64,000 nucleotides of DNA from Liquidambar formosana (Eukaryota > Streptophyta > Magnoliopsida > Saxifragales > Altingiaceae): NCBI GenBank assembly GCA_039720395.1, contig CM077826.1, forward strand, positions 14,251,462 through 14,315,461, read 5' to 3'. The translations under genes were made by a program, and so were the position numbers. A model generated the notes under the pieces. It ran no database searches. It had not been told where the DNA came from and saw nothing but the letters and a program-made list of their open reading frames with translations. Below are positions 53,959-64,000 of the stretch, one piece after another. How positions within the stretch are numbered: the stretch's first letter is position 1; each line of letters begins with the position of its first letter.

Positions 53959-54213
53959 ATGGACCTTCCCCTAGATTGGAACCTCATTCCTCATTGGGTT
54001 ATCCATGCATCTGTGATCTGCGACATTAAAATTTTGTTGTATGATCTTTCCATCTGGGTTGGTCGTTGTAGACCTAAACTAGCTAATAAAGTAGTCCATT
54101 CTCTAACTCAATGGATTGCATTTTGTAATTGCTATGATTTCATCCCGATCATTTCTTTGCAGCTGAATGCTGTGATATTTGCGAATAAGATTGAAGGATA
54201 TGAAAACATATGA
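53959..54213 (+). pseudogene. Possible RNase H-like C-terminal scrap
   Basis: WVGRCRPKLANKVVHSLTQW resembles the (V)xRxxNxxAHxLA motif at the end of plant RNase H-like domains. The rest of the 84-codon frame is not informative. Weak call. Confidence 0.25.
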
Positions 54214-54721
54214 TGTTTTTCTCATTTGCTTATAAATAATACGGAGTAATAATAATAAAAAAAAAAAATTTTAAAAAAAGAGTCCCACCTAGGCTAAGAA
54301 TAGCATAGCTCAATCAGTCAACCATTTCTCTCTCGGATATAAAAAATAAAAATAACAAAAAGTAAAAAATCTCTGTCATCCAATTAAAAAGATAAAAAGG
54401 AAAACCAGTGATTGTAGATTAGATTTTATCTTGAATTGTAAGGTCAGCCATCAATGTAATGCATATCTTATGGCCTACGGGGAAGTCTTATCCAGGCTGG
54501 CCAAATCACGTTGGAAAGGTGAGAGCAACCGCATAAAATATTGCCACGTGTTTAACAACCCAAACTCCCAAATCTTCTAGCATCCTAATGTGCAATGTCA
54601 CCCCCCCTTTATTTTTAATTTTTTTTAGCAAAAACTATATATATTAATTTAAAACTATAATATTTTATTTATATTAGCCAGATCCTTAGAGATCCTACAA
54701 GGGGAAAAAACCTTCTATATA
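54214..54721. other. Intergenic, no gene
   Basis: AT-rich; a tRNA-like AGCATAGCTCAATCAGTCAA near 54,302 may be the box A of an old SINE. Nothing else is seen. Confidence 0.4.
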
Positions 54722-54857
54722 ACTGTGACACAGTTGATGTGGTGTCACAAGTTAATAGGAGAGGAAGAAAGTGAGGTTGTCAGAATACTTTTTAGCCTTA
54801 TAATTCCACTTTCTTCCTTTCCTATTAGCCCGTGACACTACGTGGGCGTGTCACAGT
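54722..54857. mobile_element. Stowaway-like MITE
   Basis: 136 bp with inverted ends ACTGTGACAC/GTGTCACAGT and arms of about 52 bp that include AATAGGAGAGGAAGAAAGTG and its mirrored form. A TA duplication lies at 54,720-54,721 and 54,858-54,859. Both the TA target and the compact stem-loop fit Tc1/mariner-type MITEs. Confidence 0.8.
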
Positions 54858-55013
54858 TACATGGAAGACTCACTCCTATGAGGGGTAGAGGATCCACAAG
54901 CATCATTGTACAAAAACCATATGCATGTATATATTTATTTAAAAGTATTCTAAAGTTTTCACATTTGTCACATATAGGGCATACATCGCCACATAGGCTC
55001 CATATCCCTTCAA

Positions 55014-55048
55014 CCCCCCCCCCCCCCCCCCAAAAAAAAAAAAAAAAA
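55014..55048. repeat. C18-A17 homopolymer junction
   Basis: A run of 18 C is followed directly by 17 A. On the other strand this is T17-G18, similar in kind to the tracts at 39,330-39,371 and 46,471-46,495. Confidence 0.85.
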
Positions 55049-55601
55049 TAAAATAAAAGTTCCATATTCCATCCAGAGATATATAGGGTCAAACCAACTC
55101 CATTTTCCAGCCGTATGTATAGGTTATTGCCCTATTGGCTGCTTGCACCTTTACAATTTCCTAGTATTAGCTTTGACAAGAAACAAGGGTTACATTTCAG
55201 ACCTGGTGGATTTAGGACAACACAATGATGGCTGGTCCTGCCATTCATGTTATCTAATATGGTAGAATATTTTTAAATTTTATTTTTTTTAAAAGGTGGG
55301 GTTGGGGGATGGATCTCTGCCACTAGCATATATTTTTTTCAAAGTAGTTGCAAAGTCAGATTTTTTTCCCCCTTACGTAGATTAGTGGCAAGCTGACCTA
55401 TTTCCTATGATTTGAAGACTTCCAAATCTTTGCCAATGGGTTGTAGCCTAGATAGCATGTTTTCCCTTTAAGGGCAAGAGTTTGGGGGAAATTATAGTTT
55501 CAACTCATTCTGGGTACTTGTGTAGGGGGCAGGAGTTATAGGAAAGGAGATTGTGTAACCCTATCCCAATGGTCCCATTAGACTATCATTTGAATCCCCA
55601 A

Positions 55602-55633
<32 letters not shown>

Positions 55634-56210
55634 AGAGAGACTACCCATATCCTGCAATGTGTATTTTCCATCTAAAGTAGTATGGAAAATGAGTCCCTAT
55701 CTTTATTAGGTCCCAATTATTCCAACTCTTCAACGTGGGCTACTTAGAGTATAGAGCTAATCCCCTAGTGAGAGAGTTAGGGACAATTGAGATAGATAAG
55801 CATTATTGCACTCAAGTTGTATTCATGGAATTTTGGAATGTTCGTGTTGAGCTAAATTTTTATGCAATCTTAGTTTTGGGCCAGCGTTCAAATAATCTAA
55901 GCCCAAATAAAAAGATCCAACTTGGTTACAATCTTCCTCCCCTTTCTTTCGAATAGAAAAATTGGTTCTTTCTTTCTTTTGGGTTCTATAAAAAAAAATT
56001 TCATAATATGCATTTTTTTTTCTTCATTTGGCTTTTCAAATTTTCAAGTATTACAGGTAATTTTAAAAAAAAAAATGTTTTAGAGGTGGTAAAGGTTGAC
56101 TGAAAAAAAAATTTAAAATAAGAGAAGATAACATTCGAGTATTAGAGTGAGTTGGGCTTGGGTACACCCCATTTTGCCTAATGAGTGGGTTTTGGCCTGC
56201 ATTTCCAAAT
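55049..56210. other. Intergenic, no gene
   Basis: Contains poly-A tracts (55,600-55,634). The 73-codon frame at 55,735-55,956 has no recognisable domain. Confidence 0.5.
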
Positions 56211-56608
56211 GGGAATGGCTATTGCAACCCCCCATTCTTATCACCCCATCTCCCATCCTTTAGGTTTTTAAAGTTTTATGCAAAATATAAAAGGTTTTTA
56301 TGAAAACCGGTCATGATGTCCATTAGAAAACATCATTTTGAACAACTTTGTAGAAGAAAGTTTTTCTTAAATCTATTGTTTAAATATACTTTTTAGCCAT
56401 TTATAGCATTTATTTAATTTTTTGTCAAAAAGTCTACCTAAACGATAGATTTTGGAAAAACTTTCTCCTGCAAAGTTGTTCAAAATGATGTTTTCTAGTT
56501 GACAAAATGATCAGTTTTTGCAAAAACCTTTTACATTTTTCATGAAATCTTAAAAACCAAAAAAAAAAAGGTGGAATTATAAAAATGGGGGTAGCAATAG
56601 CCGTTCCC
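56211..56608. mobile_element. Mutator-like MITE with long inverted repeats
   Basis: 398 bp whose ends, GGGAATGGCTATTGC and its mirrored GCAATAGCCGTTCCC, continue inward as inverted arms of about 190 bp (for example CATCATTTTGAACAACTTTG near 56,329 mirrored near 56,470). A perfect 9-bp duplication TTTCCAAAT flanks it (56,202-56,210 and 56,609-56,617). Long arms with 9-bp duplications are typical of Mutator elements. Confidence 0.9.
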
Positions 56609-57982
56609 TTTCCAAATTTGAACTTGGGCTTGTGTTGTGTTGAAACTTGAAAGCCGTAGAGCGCAATCATGAACTCTGTGACATGAGAACGCATTCTGGC
56701 CGTTATCAAAAGAGAGTAAATTTCAAATGGGCTTGCTTTCATAGTCATCATTCATAAGATGTTACATTAGTGGATGTAAAAGTAGAAGAATAATGTCGGG
56801 ATTATTTATTCAAATTTACTTTTCCAATCTTATGACATGTTAAGTTGCAATTAGTGACCCAATCATTGCATTGGAAATGATAAAAATACATTATAAATAA
56901 TGAAAGTTATTTGAAAAAAATGTCAAAATGTTTTAAAAACTATGAAAACACATTTTTCATGCAATGATTGGTTATTAATTATAACTTAACATATACTATT
57001 AGGACACACGTTAAAAAAATCTTTAATTAAAAATTGAGGAAAGTTACATAACCCAAAATTTTACTTAGATATACTTGCCCCAAATGATGTGACTGCATGT
57101 CAAACAAATAAATTTTCATTTGAAAAAAAAAAAAAAAAAAGAAAGAAAGAAAGAAAGAAAAAACAAACAAACAAACAAACAAGGTTCTATGATGGGTTGA
57201 TGTGATGATTGACAACTGTTACATTATTCAGACAATTAGATTTAGGCAATAATTTTGGACTCTTTTAGCGTTGTTCAAAAAAAAAAAAAAAACTAATCAC
57301 AACGTGCTAATGTGAGGCTGCACATCAATTGGACAAACGAATAACAAGGCAAGAAGTTAAAGTGATTAGCATTTCCAAAGTAGAATTAGGTTCTCGAAGA
57401 ATATATAAACAAAGCATCTCTTCTACTATGGCTGTTCCTATAATTCAATGGACTTCTGGAGAACGCTAAAACAAGTTAAGCACAACCTATACTTACCAGT
57501 TACCACCACTGCAACGTCTTTAATAGCCATTTTTTCTGTTGCGTTGCGCACATGAATGCTGCATAGGACGTGCTGACCCATGAGTTGGCTGTAAGGCCAG
57601 AAATTAAGGGTGTAGGACAATATTTCTGCGATTTTTTTTTTTTTTTTTTGGGGAAATATGCCAAAAGTTCATTTTCAAAAAACCATCAAACCAACAATCT
57701 CAACATTTTTTTAATATAGTCTCAAGTCCATTTCCAACCTCAAATGGTAACATTTATATATTAATTGGTTAATATTTTTTTCAAAAATACCATTCATGCC
57801 CATCTCCACAAGTATGATAAATAATCAAGATGATCTCTCATATTTTGTTGAATAATTCCTGATTTTTCTCCCCATGTTTTCCGATGCAAATAATAGTTTT
57901 CCTATTTTTTTGGTCAACAACGTTTGACAAATTCTACAACCATGTAACTATTTCAAAACACATGCATATATATATATCTATA
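56609..57982. other. Intergenic, no gene
   Basis: Includes a poly-A/(GAAA)n/(CAAA)n tract at 57,122-57,181 and a poly-T tract at 57,631-57,649. No gene is recognised. Confidence 0.5.
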
Positions 57983-58500
57983 TCTATACTACTTATAAAA
58001 AGATGAATGTAAGAAAAACTTTTGATTGACTAATATACTCTTATTTTAATTTTTAAATACACAACTACCCACCCTTCTGCAAATATAGGAAATATAGCAA
58101 TATGAAAACTATAATTCTAAAACACATACCTTAATATATTCTAAAACACATATCTTAATATATAAAACATAAATAGGAATTAAAAGGAAATAGAAACTAT
58201 AATTCCTATATAATAAATATAAATATATAGGAATATGGAAACTATAATTCTAAAACACAGCCAAAACACATACCTTAATATGTTATAAAACACATACCTT
58301 AATATATAAAACACAAATAGGAATTCAAAGGAAACGGAAATTATAATTCCTATATAATAAATAAACAGTCAGATTTTAAATTCCATTTTCTCCATTAAAA
58401 GTAGTTTCAACCTTCTCTCCACCTTTTCCATTAACGGCGACTTCTTCCTTCTCTGGTTAACGGCGACTTCTCCTTTCTTTGGTAAGTTTTACTCTGCAAA
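57983..58500 (+). mobile_element. Helitron 5'-end fragment
   Basis: TCTATACTACTTATAAAAAG at 57,983 is a typical plant non-autonomous Helitron head and is repeated, with variation, at 58,501. Inside are a direct repeat (AAACTATAATTCTAAAACAC near 58,104 and 58,237) and two TTAACGGCGACTTCT units (58,432 and 58,456). No separate 3' end (CTAG after a hairpin) is found before 58,501. Confidence 0.6.
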
Positions 58501-58907
58501 TCTATACTACCTATAAAAGGTTGAATGTCAGAAAAACTTTTAAATGACCAATATACCCTTATTTAAAAAAAAAATAGATATCTACCATTTCTTTAATTGA
58601 AACACATAATAAACATTCTTATCATTTGGTAACAAATGAAAGTTAGATTTTTACTCAGATTCTTTTTTTAGAGCAACTATCAAGTTGCATGATAATATAT
58701 ATTAATATAAACTCTTTAAATATTCCGTTTTATGAAGAAGAAAAAAATTCTAAATATATATCTAAAGAGTTTTTAATCTTTCGTTGTACTTTCAAATTTT
58801 AAACTTAATCTTTTATGAAAAAATATGAAATCTTTATGTATTTATTATTTTGTATAACTAATATTATTTAAAAATATTCACGTTCAACGCACGTCTGTTA
58901 TATCTAG
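58501..58907 (+). mobile_element. Small non-autonomous Helitron
   Basis: 407 bp from TCTATACTACCTATAAAAGG to ATATCTAG, inserted between A and T, with a small hairpin (ACGT-TCAACGC-ACGT at 58,880-58,894) 10-13 bp before the CTAG end. TC at the 5' end, hairpin plus CTAG at the 3' end and an A/T target are Helitron hallmarks. No gene inside. Confidence 0.8.
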
Positions 58908-60686
58908 TATATATATATATATCAAAATCGATATAACTATCTTTAGAATTGTGTAACTATTAGGTAACTATTCCTCTCCACAAAAATATTACCTGAATTG
59001 TAGTCACTATCCTCAGTTTCATGTAATTATTCTTAAATCTCGCATAACTCACGAAATCAATGTAACTTTTAAACAAATGCTTATAGATATCATGTAATTA
59101 AGATGTAACTCAATAATAAAATAGTTATAGTATTTCGTTAACAATTACACACAAAGCAACTATGAATCCTACAAAAATGGATTTATTATGCAAATGGGTA
59201 ACTCTCTTATTTTTTAACAAGAATATGCTAAGTCTAAATGATTGAAGCAATTTCTAGAGACGTGGTATGGGCTATTAGCTTCCTTCCACATATTTCAAAC
59301 CCATTCAGATTGATGATACACTTCAGAAATTCCTTACTCATTAAAATGAAAAAGTTACACAAAAACGTTAGGAAACGTTTCATGAAAATCTTCAGCAATA
59401 ATGATGAAATCTTTTACAATAATGGGGGGTTGGATAGTGAAATATTCAGCAATGAATGACCATGATTCATGAAAATTTGGGTACAAAAATCTCTCCAACA
59501 ATAATGGTGAATTTATTTCAAACCACTTACCCCAAAAAGGAAAAAAAAAAAAAATTTATCTCAAACCTTTTGAATGGGCAGCACTTAAAAGTGCAAGGGC
59601 ATTTTTGTCCTGACATCAGTTAAGAGACTTTTGGCTTGACAACTTTTTATAATGGGACTTCCGTGTATACAATTTTTCAAAATAGGACTTCTGCCCAAAT
59701 GCCTCCCTTTTTTTTTTTCTTAAATTTCTTTTTATAAAAATTTAAATTTATTAAGAATAGACGTAGGGCTACATTGTGAGAAGAGGCATTCCAATTCAGC
59801 AATTTTTGTTTTTGACTTTTCGTATTAAAAGAAGATCCAACTCCAACAAAGCTTTTTTCTCCTTGGGCACAAGTAATCTTTTCGTCTCACATGTATCAGA
59901 TAATTACGAGGCAAAATATATGGGATGGTCATAAGGAAAAATAATAAAAATTGAACTTAAAATCTCTTGCCAAGAGACTATAGGACCACTCAGTCCACTT
60001 CTCAAGGTTCTTCGATTAAGTATTTAATTGTTATTGGCTGTTAGTATCGGCCATGTATCCCTCATCGTTTTCATCGGCCATGTAGCCCTTACTGTTTATC
60101 TCGCTGGCCCTCTTCTTGGTTTATTTTTTTTTTCTTTTCTTTTGGGGGTGGGGGGGATTATGGATTCAAGTCTTGATCCCAAAGTAAAAAGGGGTGGTAG
60201 GGAACTATCTTATGTTAACATTGAATCATTTTAAATTTATCTAAAATTTTATACATTTTTTGACGTCATTAATTGGTTCAAAAAATACTCCAATTTTAAA
60301 AGAGTGATTTAGTCTTTAAACTTTTAAGGTTGCAAAATTTTCATAAATTGTAATTCATTTCTAAAGGATAAACAGTAAAATAGATTCTATGATATCGAGA
60401 TCAACAATGAAGATGACTCAAAATTTTAAAATAGTCCAATTCAAGATGATAGATTAGAATCTTTAGTAGTAAGTAGAATAGCCTATGATTGTTTAATTTT
60501 CATTTTGAAAACCATATAGGCCAATAAATTCAAACTAGTAATCCATAGCAATCTTGAAAAAAGTTTAGATAGGCTTTGTCGTAGGATTTGTGCAGTGCAA
60601 AGAGTGATGATCATGACCATATTTGATAATTAGAACATTTGTTTTCTTTGCCCCAATTTGAGTATTGTGAGAGAAATTTTTTTCAA
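58908..60686. other. Intergenic, no gene
   Basis: AT-rich. The frames at 59,238-59,459 and 60,028-60,234 show no known domain. T/G-rich tracts at 60,124-60,158. Confidence 0.5.
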
Positions 60687-60966
60687 GGGTAAATCGTAGA
60701 AAACCTTCCTAAAGTATAGGTGCCAAAAGATAATTCTTTTTATATTTTAATTTTGTCAATGTGCCCCCTAATTTAATTGGAAGACAAAACCAATCATCGA
60801 TGGCCCCCAATTGGCTATAATGTTGACGAAGGTTCCAGTAATTTTGGGCAATACGGGTCTATTAACGGTATCACGTGCGTAGCCACGTGATTAATTCTCG
60901 TCAATTTTCATCAGCAATGAGTAACAAGGGACACATCACTTTAGGGGGGTTATCTTCAATTTACTA
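60687..60966. mobile_element. Mutator-like MITE
   Basis: 280 bp with imperfect inverted ends GGGTAAATCGTAGAAAACC and, reversed, TAGTAAATTGAAGATAACC, arms extending about 45 bp (CCTAAAGT shared). A 9-bp duplication TTTTTTCAA flanks it (60,678-60,686 and 60,967-60,975), though its T-rich nature weakens the case. Confidence 0.55.
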
Positions 60967-61349
60967 TTTTTTCAAAGCACCCAAATAAAATTTGATAAAA
61001 AACATGTTCCAAATTTTTTAACCAAAATTTTAAAATGTCTGTACTACTGTAACATAATGGTGTAGGCTTTAGCATTTCTAAAGAAAAATGATAGTTTCAC
61101 TATCACTTTTATCAATTTTTTTATACCACTTAACATGCGTGGCAATTAAGTGCCATGTCAGTACAATATTAACATGTACGGCATCACAACATAATCATTT
61201 ATATATTAGCCACTGTGTGTTCATATTACTTTCATCACATTAATGAGATGATTCCATATCAATGAGCACGAAAATTACGCTGATGTGATGATACATATCC
61301 AACACGTCAAAGGGTATGAAATTGTCGATAAAAATAATTCTAACAATAG

Positions 61350-61502
61350 CAGCACTCATTCGTAAAGGTGGGAAGAGAAATATACCCTCATGGGGTTGAG
61401 CGAAAAGGGGAAAAAGACCGATAATAATGGAGCACTCATTTGTAGAGGTGGGAACTATGAGAGGAAATAGCCTCATGGGGTTGAACAAAATGGAGAAAAA
61501 AC
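61350..61502. repeat. Tandem duplication of about 80 bp
   Basis: GCACTCATTCGTAAAGGTGG...CTCATGGGGTTGAGC at 61,351-61,418 is repeated as GCACTCATTTGTAGAGGTGG...CTCATGGGGTTGAAC at 61,433-61,502. The open frame across it on the minus strand is a by-product. Confidence 0.85.
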
Positions 61503-64000
61503 GCAGGAATTTCGAATGATGGGCTTTATAGTTGTTAACCCACTCCCTACTTATTCAAGTGTCAATGTCCTTTTCTAGGAAAAAACTCTCCAAAAAGGAG
61601 GTACTAGTTTCGGCTATTTAATAATTGGCCACTTATCTTGGTTGTTAGCCAACTAGAACTTTTAAAAATAAAACTAAATAAAAAAACATTTATAAATTTC
61701 TAACCTATTGGCTATGAAAAGTTGATATGAATGGTACCTATCCACCTCACCAGGTTTAGTCTATCACAGTCGTTCATTATCCCCTACTTTCTGGGATTTA
61801 TCAAATTCTAATATTAACATTCGGCCCTTGTCAACCAAACATCACCACATCATCTCTCCCTTGCGTACTGCGTAGCCATTCAACACCATTTGTCTAGTCC
61901 CACCCAATCAGATGTGAAGATGGCGAATAATCCTTTATGGTCCACAGTCTATCGTGTATCTGTTGTGTATATCTACATATAAAAATTTTAATCACTTGTG
62001 TAACATTGTGCATGAATCGAAGTTGCTTCACACATAATGATATCTTGCTTGCTAATAATTGTTAATCAATGAGTTCGACTCTTATGCCGTGTGGACGATG
62101 TCACATAACTTAGTTTAAACTTTGAGTTTGTGGGTAGTAGGTATGGGGCATGACACTATCTTTTAAACTTGATTTAAACTTTAAGTTTTGAGAGTTTATG
62201 TGATTCGTCAATTAAACTTATTTGGTTTTGTATCAAGGAACCTATTTTTGCTTCATATAAACTTGGGTTTAAATTTTAATTGTTCATAAGAAAGACCCGG
62301 TCATAATTTCTGAGATGAAATTATGCGTTTAAACTTTAAAGTAATTTTAGGTATAATAAAGAATAATACAGAAAAATTAAGAGAGTTTATAATTTGATTT
62401 TTTGGAATAAGAATCATATAAATAAACATAAATAAATAAAGAAAAGCCCCCTTAACGATTAGTGAGACGAAGGAGCATTTGAGTTGTATAAAATCTCAAT
62501 ATTCCAAAATATTGAACAAAACTTCAGTACTCGCCCTCCACAAAAGACACGTGAACTCGACGGTCTTATGGGCCACCCCCATATGAACAGGTGTACATCA
62601 TAAGTGGGAGAATAGGTTTAATTAATCTCTATTCTCGAGAGTACGGCTGTCATTTTCGAAAGGGGACACGGGGAGGGGTGAAACTCCGTCAGGGTCAATG
62701 AGCACCACGCCACCGATGATCACAAGCAAAGTCCGACATTCCACGTGGCAGAAGATGGCGTGAAGTCTTTGTTTAGCAAACCAAGATCTTCGGAAAACAT
62801 GACGTCAATCGATTTCGAACTCATATGAACCTTCGGACTTTCCGCCCAAACATCATGACGGCACCTTTTAGATTCCCTTTCCCATTTATTTTGTCTCGTA
62901 TTCTCTCAATTCCGGGATTTAAAAATAAAAAATATCCTCCCAATGGCAATATTTAAAATTTGCCACGAACCCATAATCAAATGGTCCCGATCATCAAAAC
63001 TAGTCTTTTGGGCAAAATAAAATTTAATTAGAAAATTTTCATTGGTTTAATTTGTAAATCCTTCTGAGAGATTTCACGGCGTTGAATGCTATTTAATATC
63101 TTATCTATTTGTCGTTGAAATATTCATGACTTATCCATAAGTAAAGGGTTTCAATGTAAAATAACTTTATCATTTCACTTCATTATTTGGATAATAGATA
63201 AGGTTTATTTTACTTTTAAAAAAAAAAAAATGCTATCAATTCCTAACATGTCAAATTCCAAAAAATAATATTAAGGATCAATTATAGTACTCTCTTTTGA
63301 AATATATATATATTATCCTAATATTATCTAAAGAAAAGTTGCCATCCAAGCTTCTCTTCCTTTTATTTCCAAAAATTCCTTTACTTCTTCCATAACATTC
63401 AATAGTTCTCATGATAAAATATAAAAATTCAATAATTTATTTGTAATTTTTGTCCTTCCATTTTTACTAGCTCTTAATGTACAAATTTAGTATCACTTTA
63501 ATTATTTACAATTAATAGTTTTAAATTATCCCATTTATCTAATAAATAACCAATGAGAAAAGATGAAATTATGAGGGATAAGATACACACATTTACAACA
63601 TTTGTATGTCTTCTACTTGTTATAAAGGTTTAAGAAAATCAACCGGTTTGACATTCTCACAATTTTATAATCTTATTCCCTACTTGCATCGAGTACAGAT
63701 TTGGTGCATTTTATATGTTTCTAAAACTTTTTAAAATTTTTATATGTCAATGACACATAGTACAGCATCAATCTCTTCATTTATAGAGCAAGTGATTTCT
63801 CGTTCAAACTCATTGATACTTATTGTTGATGTAGGAGGGTTAGAGGTATGAGTAAGTTTTATCAATTTTCAAAAGAAAAAAAAAATCATTTTAATTTTTA
63901 AAAATAGAAAAATAATTTATGAAATAAATTTATTTTAAAATTATTGAGTTTGAAAAGGTTGTTGCAAAACAGAAAAGTTCTAGAATAGTAATTTTACTTA
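61503..64000. other. Intergenic, no gene
   Basis: No gene, complete transposon or clear repeat recognised. Ordinary AT-rich plant intergenic sequence. Confidence 0.5.

Noticed and set aside
1..64000. CRISPR arrays, rRNA or functional tRNA genes
   Set aside because: No regularly spaced repeat array and no rRNA-like sequence were seen; tRNA-like boxes occur only in SINE-like contexts without a full cloverleaf.

Overview
This is nuclear DNA of a flowering plant, most likely a eudicot with a repeat-rich genome. It is AT-rich, genes are split by GT-AG introns, a plant-type vacuolar H+-pyrophosphatase gene is present, and nearly everything else is plant transposon sequence (Copia and long-LTR elements, a Helitron with a plant-type RPA gene, hAT, Stowaway-like and Mutator-like MITEs, SINE-like pieces). 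I see no bacterial operons, CRISPR arrays or rRNA, and no tRNA gene I would support. I cannot name the species.

Positions 1-29,500 are a nested transposon stack. The oldest layer is a Helitron on the minus strand: a multi-exon Rep-helicase gene (15,348-23,676) followed by an RPA-like single-strand DNA-binding gene (12,680-14,134). Both are recognisable exon by exon and both are broken by a few mutations. Two copies of a long LTR (about 2.8 kb) of one family lie in it in opposite orientations. One is a solo LTR with a perfect 5-bp target duplication (20,677-23,497). The other (207-2,647 plus 12,322-12,666) sits in an RPA intron and probably belongs to an element that runs off the left edge. 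That second LTR is itself split by a very young Copia element (2,648-12,316) whose LTRs differ by about one base although its gag-pol is decayed beyond function. Positions 23,677-29,515 look like Helitron 5' flank with repeated promoter-like blocks.

Positions 29,600-38,430 hold a direct duplication of about 2.2 kb. One copy was hit by two hAT-like elements, and the younger of these was hit by a Stowaway-like MITE; the other copy preserves both empty sites. Positions 38,650-41,850 carry a foldback element, an LRR fragment and two broken Copia gag pieces with an LTR.

The only host gene is the 5' half of a type I H+-PPase on the minus strand (exons 1-3, 42,001-45,360). Exon 2 lacks a GT donor, and the remaining half of the protein is absent from the 42 kb downstream, so it is either a truncated pseudogene or a gene with an enormous transposon-filled intron.

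Positions 45,561-64,000 are intergenic: MITEs with clear target duplications, a small non-autonomous Helitron with two 5' heads, SINE-like pieces, RNase H-like scraps and homopolymer or microsatellite tracts.

The least explained structure is an array of three, perhaps four, hairpins at 7,287-7,596 inside the young Copia element: near-invariant 17-nt loops on arms that differ in sequence but stay complementary.
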